Source: DATKMS01 sp041497995
Lineage (GTDB): Bacteria > Desulfobacterota > Binatia > HRBIN30
DNA: 5,953 nt
Direction: 5' to 3'
Assembly: GCA_041497995.1 (NCBI GenBank)
Contig: JBGQHM010000414.1
Location: 1-5,953 of the forward strand
The notes beneath the pieces are model-generated. The model saw only the letters and a list, made by a program, of their open reading frames with translations, did no database searches and was not told the origin of the DNA. Numbering within the stretch: position 1 is the first letter of the stretch; each line of letters starts with the position of its first letter. Made by a program: the position numbers and the translations under genes. Positions 1-5,953 of the stretch are shown here, in pieces.

Positions 1-807
1 GTCGGCCGAGATGCTGGTTACGCCGGGCAAGCGGAAGTCGAAGACCGGAATGTCGTAACCGAGCTGCTCGCCCCACGGCAGGATGAACCCGCCGAGACAT
101 CCATCGACGTGGAGGCCGACCTCATGCTGGAGGGCCAGCTTGGAGAGCTCAGTGATGGGATCAATCGTGCCGTAGGGATAGTTCCCGGCGGAACCGACGA
201 GTGCTACCGTGTTTGGGTTGATGTGTGAGCGCACGAATTCCAAGTCAACGAGCGTCGTGACGGGATCCACCGGTGCCCACACGACCTCGACCCCAAACAG
301 ATGCGCGCCTTTGTCGAACGCCGGATGCGCGGTGATCGGCAGGATGATCTCCGGAGCTTTGATGCCGCGCTCGGCGCGACACTTGTCACGGTAGACGAGC
401 ACCGCGGTGATGATGCTCTCCGTGCCGCCAGAGGTCACCGAGCCGCACGGCGTGTCGTCGGGGTGATGCGACTTCACCGCGTCGGCGTGCATGAGGTCGA
501 GGGTCATCGCAACGATCTCGCCCTCGAAGCGCGTCACGCTCGGGCACATGTCGCGTTGCAGGGCGTTGACGTGCGAGTACAAAGAGAACGCCTGGTTGAG
601 GAAGGCGTAGTGCTCCATGTCGCCACAGTACATCGTCCCGGAGCACTTGCCGGTCTGCCAGAAATTGTCCTCCTCCGTTGCCATCTGGCGCAGCTGATCG
701 AGGACGTCGGTTCGCGGCCGTCCCTTCTCCGGCAGGCGATTGTTCACCCCGAATCGTTCGGCGTACGGGTAGACCTTGCCAAGCACACTGTCCTTTAGAT
801 CTGCCAT
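1..807 (-). CDS. Sphingosine-1-phosphate lyase-like PLP-dependent enzyme (C-terminus cut off by window)
   Basis: This is a group II PLP-dependent decarboxylase-fold enzyme of the sphingosine-1-phosphate lyase branch, which cleaves phosphorylated sphingoid bases to an aldehyde and phosphoethanolamine. The frame is open from the ATG at 807 to the window edge, giving 269 residues. The visible part follows the S1P lyase family closely: KCSGTMYCGDMEHYAFLN (54-71), SHVNALQRD (78-86), the cofactor phosphate-binding SGGTES (126-131), TAHPAFDKGA with the probable ring-stacking His161, LHVDGCLGGF with the pyridine-nitrogen Asp235 (232-241), and GVTSISAD (262-269). In the family the last motif continues to the Schiff-base lysine, expected near residue 272, just outside the window. 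There is no N-terminal membrane helix, unlike the animal enzyme, so it is probably cytoplasmic. The start is supported by AAAGGAG six bases upstream. It is the last visible gene of a kinase-phosphatase-lyase cassette. The family call is firm; the substrate is inferred, and a glutamate-decarboxylase-like or other amine substrate is possible. Confidence 0.92.
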   Translation of the reverse strand, partial: MADLKDSVLGKVYPYAERFGVNNRLPEKGRPRTDVLDQLRQMATEEDNFWQTGKCSGTMYCGDMEHYAFLNQAFSLYSHVNALQRDMCPSVTRFEGEIVAMTLDLMHADAVKSHHPDDTPCGSVTSGGTESIITAVLVYRDKCRAERGIKAPEIILPITAHPAFDKGAHLFGVEVVWAPVDPVTTLVDLEFVRSHINPNTVALVGSAGNYPYGTIDPITELSKLALQHEVGLHVDGCLGGFILPWGEQLGYDIPVFDFRLPGVTSISAD

Positions 808-813
808 CTGAAT

Positions 814-820
814 CTCCTTT
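814..820 (-). promoter_or_regulatory. Ribosome-binding site of the S1P-lyase-like gene
   Basis: AAAGGAG on the minus strand lies six bases before the ATG at 807. It overlaps the TAA stop of the preceding phosphatase gene (819-821), so ribosomes finishing the phosphatase end on this site. This fixes the lyase start and suggests translational coupling. Confidence 0.8.
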
Positions 821-1652
821 ATGAGCTGTGCCCGTCCCGCATCAGCGCCAACGCCTGCTCGTGTAGCGCGGCGGTCCCTGCGGCGACGATGACCCCACCA
901 TGCTTTGCTGAGCCACCCCGCGCATCGGTGACGACCCCACCGGCCGCCTCGATGATCGGCATGAGCGGGATGATGTCGTACGGCTGCAGGCTGCCTTCGA
1001 TGACGAGATCGATCTGTCCCAGTGCCAACATGCAATAGGAGTAGCAGTCGCCGCCGTAGCGTAGCATGCGACTGCGCTTCGCGACGCGCTCGAAGCCGAG
1101 GCGATCGACGGGGTGCGTGAACGAGTCCGGATGCGTGCAGTACAGGATGGCATCAGCCAAGCGGGTCGTCGCACGTGTTGCGAGGCGCCGCAGTTGGCCG
1201 CTGTGCTTCATCCACGCACCGTCGCGGCTGCCGTAGAAGGTTTCGTGCAGATACGGAATGTGGACGACGCCGGCGACTGGTGTGTCGTCGTGCGCCAGCC
1301 CGAGCAGCATTCCCCACGCCGTCGCGCCGCTGATGAAGGCGCGCGTGCCGTCGATGGGGTCGATGGTCCAACGGAACGGACTGCTGCCCGGCGTCTCGCC
1401 GTGCTCCTCGCCGACGATGCCGTGCTCCGGAAAGCGCTGCTCGATCTCGTGCCGGAAAAACGTCTCGACCTCGCGGTCGGCTTGGGTCACCGGGTCAAAG
1501 CCGTTGCCCGACAGCTTGTTCTGCACCTCCAGCGGCGCGCGGAAGTATCGTAACGCGATCGGTGCCGCCGCCTCAGCGATCTGTACGGCGAACGCGAGCA
1601 GCCGGCGTAGGTCGATCGAATCAATCCCGTCCGCCGTGCGGCTCTCAGCCAT
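819..1652 (-). CDS. HisN-type histidinol-phosphatase / inositol monophosphatase family protein
   Basis: A 277-residue Mg-dependent phosphatase of the inositol monophosphatase superfamily, predicted cytoplasmic, hydrolysing a phosphate monoester. Metal-binding motifs are present in order: GEEHG (81-85), WTIDPIDGT (95-103, with metal ligands Asp98 and Asp101) and the C-terminal PYDIIPLMPIIEAAGG (224-239, Asp226). The first and last motifs, together with RYGGDCYSYCMLALGQ (198-213), resemble the HisN histidinol-phosphatase subgroup more than animal IMPase. The usual Trp of the C-terminal WD motif is Tyr225, which I recall in HisN-like members. The frame stays open upstream to 1853, but that stretch is low-complexity Ser/Arg sequence antiparallel to no family and lies inside the kinase gene. 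The ATG at 1652 has GAGG six bases before it and begins the conserved region. It overlaps the kinase stop by 8 bases, and the lyase starts 11 bases after its stop. No histidine-biosynthesis gene is visible, so its substrate may be another phosphorylated alcohol. Confidence 0.92.
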   Translation of the reverse strand: MAESRTADGIDSIDLRRLLAFAVQIAEAAAPIALRYFRAPLEVQNKLSGNGFDPVTQADREVETFFRHEIEQRFPEHGIVGEEHGETPGSSPFRWTIDPIDGTRAFISGATAWGMLLGLAHDDTPVAGVVHIPYLHETFYGSRDGAWMKHSGQLRRLATRATTRLADAILYCTHPDSFTHPVDRLGFERVAKRSRMLRYGGDCYSYCMLALGQIDLVIEGSLQPYDIIPLMPIIEAAGGVVTDARGGSAKHGGVIVAAGTAALHEQALALMRDGHSS

Positions 1653-3183
1653 TGAGCGCCTCGAAGATCGGCCGGTTCTGTTGGAATGCCGCGAGGAACT
1701 GCGTGAACAGTTTGTCGTACATCTCGCGATGCCGCGGTCGAGGCTGGTAGCGGCGCTTGATGCGGCACAGCCTGCCGATGTCGTCGAGCCCGAGCACGCC
1801 GAGCTCGACGAAAGCGAGGAATGCCGTCGCCCGGTTGTTAATGTGCCGTGCATCCGCGAGCTGCGCCACCGGCCGGTTCATAACGTCGGCCATGATCTGC
1901 GACCACTCGTCCGACACTGCACCGCCACCCGAGAACAGCAGCTCATCGAACTGCTTCTCCACGAAGCTCTCCACAGCCGGGAGCAACCAGCGCAGGTTGA
2001 ACGAGACACCTTCCAAGATAGCGCGCACCATGTGGGCGCGCGTCGTCCGCAAAGACAGGTTGAGGAAACCGCCGCGCGCGTTGGGATCCGATTCCGGCGC
2101 TTGCGCACCGCTGAGCCACGGCAGAAACAGCAACCCGTCACTTCCGGGCGGCGCGGCGGCCACCGCTTCGTCGAGGCCGGCAAAAGGCTCATCCGCGGCA
2201 TGGTTGGCGAGCGCATCGCTGGCGAACGCGATGTTGCGGAGAAAGTGGTCGAGCGTCTTCGCGCCGAGGCCGTTCTCCGCCATGACCATGTAGCGGCCGG
2301 CGATCGGGCTCGGCATGCTTAGGATGGCGTTCACCAAGTCGGACTTCTTGCTGCCCACATGCGCCAGCACCTGACTCGTGGTGCCGATGTTGATGCCGCC
2401 GTGACTCCCCTGAAACGTCGCCGTGCCCACCGATACAGCTTGCGTGTCGTTGACGCCCGAGAACACCTTAGTGTTCGATGGCAGATCGAGCTCCGCCGCC
2501 AACTCGGCTCGCAAGGTTCCCGCGATCGCGTTCACCGGCAAGAGGTCCGGCAACTTCTCGCGATCGACGCCGGAGAGGCTGAGCAGCTCGGGGTCGTAGT
2601 CTAGCGACGTCAGGTTGCGGTTGTCAGTCAGAAGCAAAGGGAAGGCAGTGCAGAGGTTGGCGCTGAAGGTTCCGGTCAGCTTTGCGATCAGGAAGTCCAC
2701 CGGCTCGAGGAACTTATACGTTCGCTCGTAGATGTCCGGGCATGCGTGTTGAACGTAGAGAAGATGTGAGAGCGAGTCGTTGCCGGACGGCAGCGGGACC
2801 ATGCCGTGTCTCTCGACCCAGGTGTCAAAGGCGGTTGGATGCCGTTCATAGAGCTCAAGGGCATAGCGGCCGCCGCGGCCGTCCATCCAGAGGATGAGAT
2901 TCATCACCGGGCGCGCATCGCGATCCACGGGGACCAGTGAAAAGTACTGGCTCGTGCACGTGATCCCGGCCACGGCATCGCGCGGCTTGCCGGCTTCACG
3001 AAGGACCTGCTTGGCGGCGCTGAGCACTGCGCTCCAGATCTCGTTCGGGTCCTGCTCGGCCCCGGACGCTGGGAGGATTTGCGTCTGCACCGAACGGGTC
3101 GCACTGGCGGCGATGCCGCCAGTCTCATCCACCAGCGCCACTTTCGGTCCACTAGTGCCCAAATCAATCGAGAGGATGTACAC
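1645..3183 (-). CDS. FGGY-family carbohydrate kinase, xylulokinase-like
   Basis: A complete 512-residue FGGY kinase, a usual length for the family, which phosphorylates a sugar or polyol with ATP in the cytoplasm. The N-terminal lobe opens with the phosphate-binding IDLGTSGPKVALVD (6-19). LWMDGRGGR (98-106) matches the xylulokinase-type substrate-binding segment. YKFLEPVDFLIAKLTG (156-171) is the first FGGY signature region. FSGVNDTQAVSVG (241-253) carries the probable catalytic base Asp246. GGINIGTTSQV (262-272) is the second phosphate loop, and FSGGGAVSDEWSQIMADVMN (417-436) is the C-terminal adenosine-binding signature. Start is GTG at 3183: an in-frame TAA lies 12 bases upstream, and IDLGTSG must be near the terminus, so no other common start codon fits. 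No clear Shine-Dalgarno precedes it. It is the first gene of a cassette with the HisN-like phosphatase and the S1P-lyase-like enzyme. The family is certain. The substrate is not: xylulose, another pentulose, a tetritol and other polyols all remain possible. Confidence 0.95.
   Translation of the reverse strand: MYILSIDLGTSGPKVALVDETGGIAASATRSVQTQILPASGAEQDPNEIWSAVLSAAKQVLREAGKPRDAVAGITCTSQYFSLVPVDRDARPVMNLILWMDGRGGRYALELYERHPTAFDTWVERHGMVPLPSGNDSLSHLLYVQHACPDIYERTYKFLEPVDFLIAKLTGTFSANLCTAFPLLLTDNRNLTSLDYDPELLSLSGVDREKLPDLLPVNAIAGTLRAELAAELDLPSNTKVFSGVNDTQAVSVGTATFQGSHGGINIGTTSQVLAHVGSKKSDLVNAILSMPSPIAGRYMVMAENGLGAKTLDHFLRNIAFASDALANHAADEPFAGLDEAVAAAPPGSDGLLFLPWLSGAQAPESDPNARGGFLNLSLRTTRAHMVRAILEGVSFNLRWLLPAVESFVEKQFDELLFSGGGAVSDEWSQIMADVMNRPVAQLADARHINNRATAFLAFVELGVLGLDDIGRLCRIKRRYQPRPRHREMYDKLFTQFLAAFQQNRPIFEALNG
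1659..1662 (-). promoter_or_regulatory. Ribosome-binding site deciding the phosphatase start
   Basis: GAGG on the minus strand, six bases before the ATG at 1652 and inside the last codons of the kinase gene. It supports the short 277-residue phosphatase over a version extended to 1853. The 8-base overlap ATGGCTGA holds the phosphatase start and the kinase TGA stop, typical of coupled translation. Confidence 0.6.
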
Positions 3184-3191
3184 CGCCCGCA

Positions 3192-3220
3192 GTTATCGCC
3201 AGCACTGGGCGCGGCGTCAA
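3192..3220 (-). promoter_or_regulatory. Predicted sigma-70-type promoter for the kinase-phosphatase-lyase cassette
   Basis: On the minus strand TTGACG (3220-3215, five of six matches to TTGACA) is followed by exactly 17 bases and GATAAC (3197-3192, four of six to TATAAT). Only eight bases (3191-3184) separate the -10 box from the GTG, so the transcript would begin at or within a base or two of the start codon, consistent with the lack of a Shine-Dalgarno. The spacer contains a short dyad CCAGCACTGG (3199-3208). Just upstream of the -35 lies CGAAAGTTTCG (3225-3235). Either could bind a regulator. This is motif reading only; no experimental support is available. Confidence 0.5.
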
Positions 3221-3312
3221 GAAGCGAAAGTTTCGATCATTCCCCGGCGGCGCACCGCAGTTGCTCCTGGTTGTGAATGACTGGACTTGCCAATGGTGGT
3301 TGAGAAGAGCGA

Positions 3313-3594
3313 TCACTGCTTCTCGATCCGATACCCCAACGCCATGATCGCCTTGAGCGTTGCGATTGCGGTGGCGCGGTCGTACTCCTTCTCGGACTCG
3401 GGTAGCTCGTTGTAGGGTACCAGGTCAGGATGCTGCTTGGCTGCATCCTGACGTTGCGGACCGTACGTCCAGCCGTCGCGCTGGCGCTGCTGTGCCCAGA
3501 TGTCATGAGTGTTCTCCGCGAGCCGCTCGATCAGCTCGCTGACGCCATCGGGTAAGCGAACTGCGGAGGTATCAATGGGTGTGGGTTGGTACAT
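3313..3594 (-). CDS. Stand-alone RyR (ryanodine receptor) domain protein
   Basis: A complete 93-residue protein that is almost entirely one RyR domain, the repeat first described in animal ryanodine-receptor calcium channels and also found as small single-domain bacterial proteins. Recognisable conserved positions are PTPIDTS (4-10), LAENTHDIWA (25-34), GWTYG (41-45), KQHPDLVPY (53-61), LPESEKEYDR (64-73) and the C-terminal LKAIMALGYRI (80-90). No signal peptide, membrane segment or channel pore is present, so it is a soluble cytoplasmic protein and not a channel. The ATG at 3594 has AAAGGA eight bases upstream and begins right at the domain. It lies 50 bases after the cti stop on the same strand, so it is probably co-transcribed with cti; the kinase begins 129 bases further on with its own candidate promoter. 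The function of bacterial RyR proteins is not established. A ligand-binding or protein-interaction role is a guess. Confidence 0.93.
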   Translation of the reverse strand: MYQPTPIDTSAVRLPDGVSELIERLAENTHDIWAQQRQRDGWTYGPQRQDAAKQHPDLVPYNELPESEKEYDRATAIATLKAIMALGYRIEKQ

Positions 3595-3602
3595 GCCGGT
3601 TG

Positions 3603-3616
3603 TCCTTTCTCCTCCT
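3603..3616 (-). promoter_or_regulatory. Purine-rich ribosome-binding site of the RyR-domain gene
   Basis: The minus strand carries AGGAGGAG followed directly by AAAGGA. The second element is eight bases from the ATG at 3594 and is the likely functional site; the first is too distant at about 15 bases. The doubled site suggests strong translation. The short gap (3595-3644) between the cti stop and this gene holds no clear promoter and no U-tract terminator. Confidence 0.65.
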
Positions 3617-3644
3617 GGGCGGTGCGCGACCGGTACCGCTCCCG

Positions 3645-5953
3645 TCAGAGGTTCTTGTAGCGGTCGAGGTCAAAGAGGCCGAACTCGGTCGGCTGCCGCC
3701 GGCGGAAGTCGTCGTGGATCCAATCGACCGTCGACCACAGACGCGGGCTGCTGCGCCGTACGCCCCAGCGCGCCGCCACCTGCTCGAAGTTGGACGCGTT
3801 GTGGACCGCGGCAACGGCCTGCGCGAACGTCTCGATCTGGTCGACGTCGACATCGAATAGGAAGTTTGGATAGCTGCCGAGATACCCTGGCGCCACCGTG
3901 AGCGTATCGTCGGCGGGCACGAGTCGCTCTTGTTCCTTAAACATGAAGGCGACGTTCGTGTGTGCCCGGTTGTGCACGAGCGTATACATCGCGTCCCCGC
4001 CCGCACCCTTCGCGGCGTGCACTCGCAGGAACGCCACCTCGGGCAGCTCGGCGACCCAAGCACCGTGCACCCCCGTGAGCGGCTGGAGCGCGCGCTCGGC
4101 GCGTCGCTCGACGGCGGAAGCTCCAGGACGGTCGCACGGGGGTGCGCCGCATCGGTTGAGGAGATCCGGTGGGCCCGACGCTGCCGGGTTGCGCGCCAGG
4201 ATCATCTCGAGCAGTTCGACCTTGACGTCGGCAGACTGGAACGGAATCCGCGTCCCATGCGAGATGCCGTGGAGGCGGTCGGCGACTTCGTAGTCGAGCG
4301 TGTACGTGGCGCCAACATACCACGACGCGCGGATCGCCTGGCGTCGATCTGCGGGCAGGAAACTCAAGAAGAGGTTCTCGGACTGCATGCGCAGGTGATC
4401 CATGTAGAGACGCGTCGCTGCTTGATGGGTCACAGTGCCGAAGACGTCGTAGCCGGCCACGAGGTTGTAGTAGATGCGTTCGAAGAGGGGGAAATCGATG
4501 ACCCAGGCCGTCTTCGGCATCTCACCCAGGAACCCGCGTACGACGGTGGCATTGTCGAAGTGCCGGAAGACGGTGAGCTGCGCGTTGGTATTGTCGCCGT
4601 CGCCGTTCCACAGGTAGTCGAGCGTCGGGCCGAGACGCTTGGGATCGAGGGCGTCGTAGTAGCGCTCACGGAGGTCGAGGTAGCGGCGCTGCTCGTAGTC
4701 ATACTGGAGCCAAAACTCTCCGGGTATGAGGCTGCTCAAATGCTCGGCTGGAAGGTTGAGGAACCCCTTCGCCTGCTTGAGGAAGCTGGGATTGGTCACG
4801 GAGAGATCGTGGTCGGGGTCGAGGAAGCTGACGAAGAAGTGATCCTCGATCACATCGACGGCCACCTGCCCGCGGCACACGGGGCCGCGAATGAACGTCA
4901 TCACGAAGTACTGGGCGTTGTCGAGCAGGTATTGGTAGCGGGAACGCGCCGGGATCTGGTCGAAGCTGATGAAGGGGTTCGACGCTTCCTTGACCGCGTA
5001 GCTCGGCAGCCGCGTCGGTTGCCAGTCCGAGCTCACAAAGAGATCGGCGAGCCGGTGCATCTTTGCGTCGCTCAGTGGGTAGACGATGTGCGTCTTGTGG
5101 ACGATCGTCTCTGTGATGGGCCGCAAGCGGTACCAGAAGCGATCGACGCCCGGCGAGTCGTAGGGTCGGCGCGTCGCGATCTCGTCGATCGCGACGCCGG
5201 GCGGAGTCCGAGAGCGGACGACACGGAAGAAGGGGCCTTTGGGCAGATCCTCGAAGTAGAGATGGGCAACAAACCAGTGCTCGTAGAGATAGCGGGCGGT
5301 GATGCGCTGTTTCAGCGAATCGCCGTTCAGGAACGTTTCCCAGCGCGCGACCTGCGCCGTTGCCGGGTCAGGTAGCGGCGGCGCTGCGGGGGGCGGCGGC
5401 GCGCCCTGGGTGACCCATGCGACCAGGATGCCGAGCTCCGCGTCGCTGAGGGGCGCCATGCCGTAGGGCATACCGCCGAGGGCATGCTGCTGTGCATACG
5501 CAGCGAACTCCGTGGTCCGCGGGCAGCTTAGTGCACGGTTGATGTCGAGCCCCACGGACTCGGGCAGCTTCTCACCCGGAGGAAAGGGGTGCGCCCGTCC
5601 GAGTTGGAGCATCAGGAGGAGCAGAGCGGCGGAGTTCGACGCGGCGGGACTGCCGGTCACTGAAAAGAAGCCGCGGTCGCGCCACGCCGCGGCGCCGTGC
5701 GCATCGATGAAGAGCCGGGTCGGCTGTGCGGCACTGAGCCGCTCGGTGTTGTAGACGACGTCCTTGCTGGCGCCGCGTTCGATGCCCTCAGGCGAAGAGA
5801 GCAGCAGCTGGCAGGGCGCGTCGTAGCACCCGTGGCAGACGACGCAGCGGTGTTCGAGGATCGGTTGGACTTGGTCGCGGTACGATACGTCTGCCGGGCC
5901 CGCGGCGGGCAACGCAGGCAGCACTGGTGGCGGAGCAGGCGAGCACGCCGCGA
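3645..5953 (-). CDS. cti: Fatty acid cis/trans isomerase, cytochrome-c type (5' end cut off by window)
   Basis: Cti converts cis double bonds of membrane phospholipid acyl chains to trans without moving them, stiffening the membrane under solvent or heat stress. It is a periplasmic haem protein. Counting from the GTG at 5924, the sequence shows SYRDQVQPILEHRC (14-27), the haem-c motif CVVCH (27-31), the family-typical GCYDAPCQL (32-40) and GASKDVVYNTERL (51-63). MPYGMAPLSDAELGILVAWV (152-171) is a cytochrome-like tail, where Met152 or Met156 may be the distal ligand. A long CTI-specific region follows, including RGFLGEMPKTAWVIDFPLFE (463-482) and YNLVAGYDVFGTVTHQ (486-501). The protein ends at YKNL with TGA. 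Length matches the family at about 760 residues. The GTG at 5924 is not the true start: the frame remains open to the edge and reads AACSPAPPPV just before it. The Cys codon at 5943-5945 resembles a lipoprotein processing site, so signal peptide and start lie beyond the window. Cysteines 592 and 597 are also present; their role is unknown. Confidence 0.95.
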   Translation of the reverse strand, partial: AACSPAPPPVLPALPAAGPADVSYRDQVQPILEHRCVVCHGCYDAPCQLLLSSPEGIERGASKDVVYNTERLSAAQPTRLFIDAHGAAAWRDRGFFSVTGSPAASNSAALLLLMLQLGRAHPFPPGEKLPESVGLDINRALSCPRTTEFAAYAQQHALGGMPYGMAPLSDAELGILVAWVTQGAPPPPAAPPLPDPATAQVARWETFLNGDSLKQRITARYLYEHWFVAHLYFEDLPKGPFFRVVRSRTPPGVAIDEIATRRPYDSPGVDRFWYRLRPITETIVHKTHIVYPLSDAKMHRLADLFVSSDWQPTRLPSYAVKEASNPFISFDQIPARSRYQYLLDNAQYFVMTFIRGPVCRGQVAVDVIEDHFFVSFLDPDHDLSVTNPSFLKQAKGFLNLPAEHLSSLIPGEFWLQYDYEQRRYLDLRERYYDALDPKRLGPTLDYLWNGDGDNTNAQLTVFRHFDNATVVRGFLGEMPKTAWVIDFPLFERIYYNLVAGYDVFGTVTHQAATRLYMDHLRMQSENLFLSFLPADRRQAIRASWYVGATYTLDYEVADRLHGISHGTRIPFQSADVKVELLEMILARNPAASGPPDLLNRCGAPPCDRPGASAVERRAERALQPLTGVHGAWVAELPEVAFLRVHAAKGAGGDAMYTLVHNRAHTNVAFMFKEQERLVPADDTLTVAPGYLGSYPNFLFDVDVDQIETFAQAVAAVHNASNFEQVAARWGVRRSSPRLWSTVDWIHDDFRRRQPTEFGLFDLDRYKNL
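5937..5953 (-). other. Possible lipobox and proline-rich linker of Cti
   Basis: The frame of cti continues to the window edge and reads Ala-Ala-Cys-Ser-Pro and then a Pro/Ala-rich linker. Ala-Ala before a Cys followed by Ser fits positions -2, -1, +1 and +2 of a signal peptidase II site. The hydrophobic signal sequence and the -3 residue that would confirm it are outside the window. Confidence 0.45.

Noticed and set aside
301..798. 165-codon plus-strand frame opposite the S1P-lyase-like gene
   Set aside because: It is the antisense shadow of a strongly conserved PLP-enzyme frame that runs unbroken to the window edge.
1653..1853. N-terminal extension of the phosphatase to 344 residues
   Set aside because: The added 67 residues are Ser/Arg-rich, match nothing in the family and are fully inside the kinase coding region. 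The ATG at 1652 has a ribosome-binding site and gives a normal family length.
1258..2322. 354-codon open frame on the plus strand across the kinase/phosphatase junction
   Set aside because: It spans two real genes in antisense and has low-complexity Arg/Ala/Ser composition, no family motifs and no operon context.
3217..3255. 12-codon GTG-started mini-frame upstream of the kinase, with AGGAG eight bases before it
   Set aside because: It could be a leader peptide, but it overlaps the predicted -35 box, has no regulatory codon run or attenuator hairpin, and such short frames arise often by chance.
3302..3324. Inverted repeat GAGAAG ... CTTCTC at the end of the RyR gene
   Set aside because: Only six base pairs with an 11-base loop, A/T-containing stem, no U-tract, and half of it lies in the coding sequence. 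It is not a credible intrinsic terminator.
3618..3642. Short GCGGT ... ACCGC inverted repeat between cti and the RyR gene
   Set aside because: Five base pairs with an 11-base loop and no U-tract. It is too weak to call a terminator or regulatory hairpin.
3930..5375. 481-codon open frame on the plus strand opposite cti
   Set aside because: It lies wholly antisense to a well-conserved cti gene. The protein is Val/Glu/Arg/Asp-rich with no recognisable family. Long antisense frames are expected in GC-rich coding DNA.

Overview
The window is a GC-rich bacterial segment. It carries five protein genes, all on the minus strand, so it reads from position 5953 down to 1. The dense same-strand packing, GC-rich third positions and mix of families suggest a free-living or environmental Gram-negative bacterium. 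The 5953 end carries a cytochrome-c-type fatty acid cis/trans isomerase that looks like an exported lipoprotein, which implies a periplasm. I cannot assign a genus. A proteobacterial or deltaproteobacterial-like lineage is only a guess.

Layout in transcription order: (1) cti, a fatty acid cis/trans isomerase, 5953 to 3645, with its 5' end cut off by the window; (2) after a 50-base gap, a 93-residue protein made of a single ryanodine-receptor RyR domain, 3594 to 3313; (3) after a 129-base gap containing a good sigma-70-like promoter, an FGGY-family sugar/polyol kinase with a GTG start, 3183 to 1645; (4) overlapping it by 8 bases, a HisN-type inositol-monophosphatase-family phosphatase, 1652 to 819; (5) after 11 bases, the first 269 residues of a sphingosine-1-phosphate-lyase-like PLP enzyme, 807 to 1, running off the window just before its expected catalytic lysine.

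The last three genes form a tight kinase-phosphatase-lyase cassette that is almost certainly co-transcribed and probably translationally coupled. The predicted promoter sits so close to the kinase GTG that the message may be leaderless. The kinase and phosphatase families handle small phosphorylated polyols, and S1P lyase cleaves phosphorylated amino alcohols. A pathway for a phosphorylated alcohol or a sphingoid-like lipid is therefore a reasonable but unproven idea. The upstream cti gene remodels membrane lipids under stress, which gives the neighbourhood a loose lipid theme. The RyR-domain protein has no assigned function here. It has its own strong ribosome-binding site and probably follows cti on the same transcript.

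There is no RNA gene, CRISPR array, insertion sequence or convincing intrinsic terminator. No gene-free stretch exceeds 129 bases.
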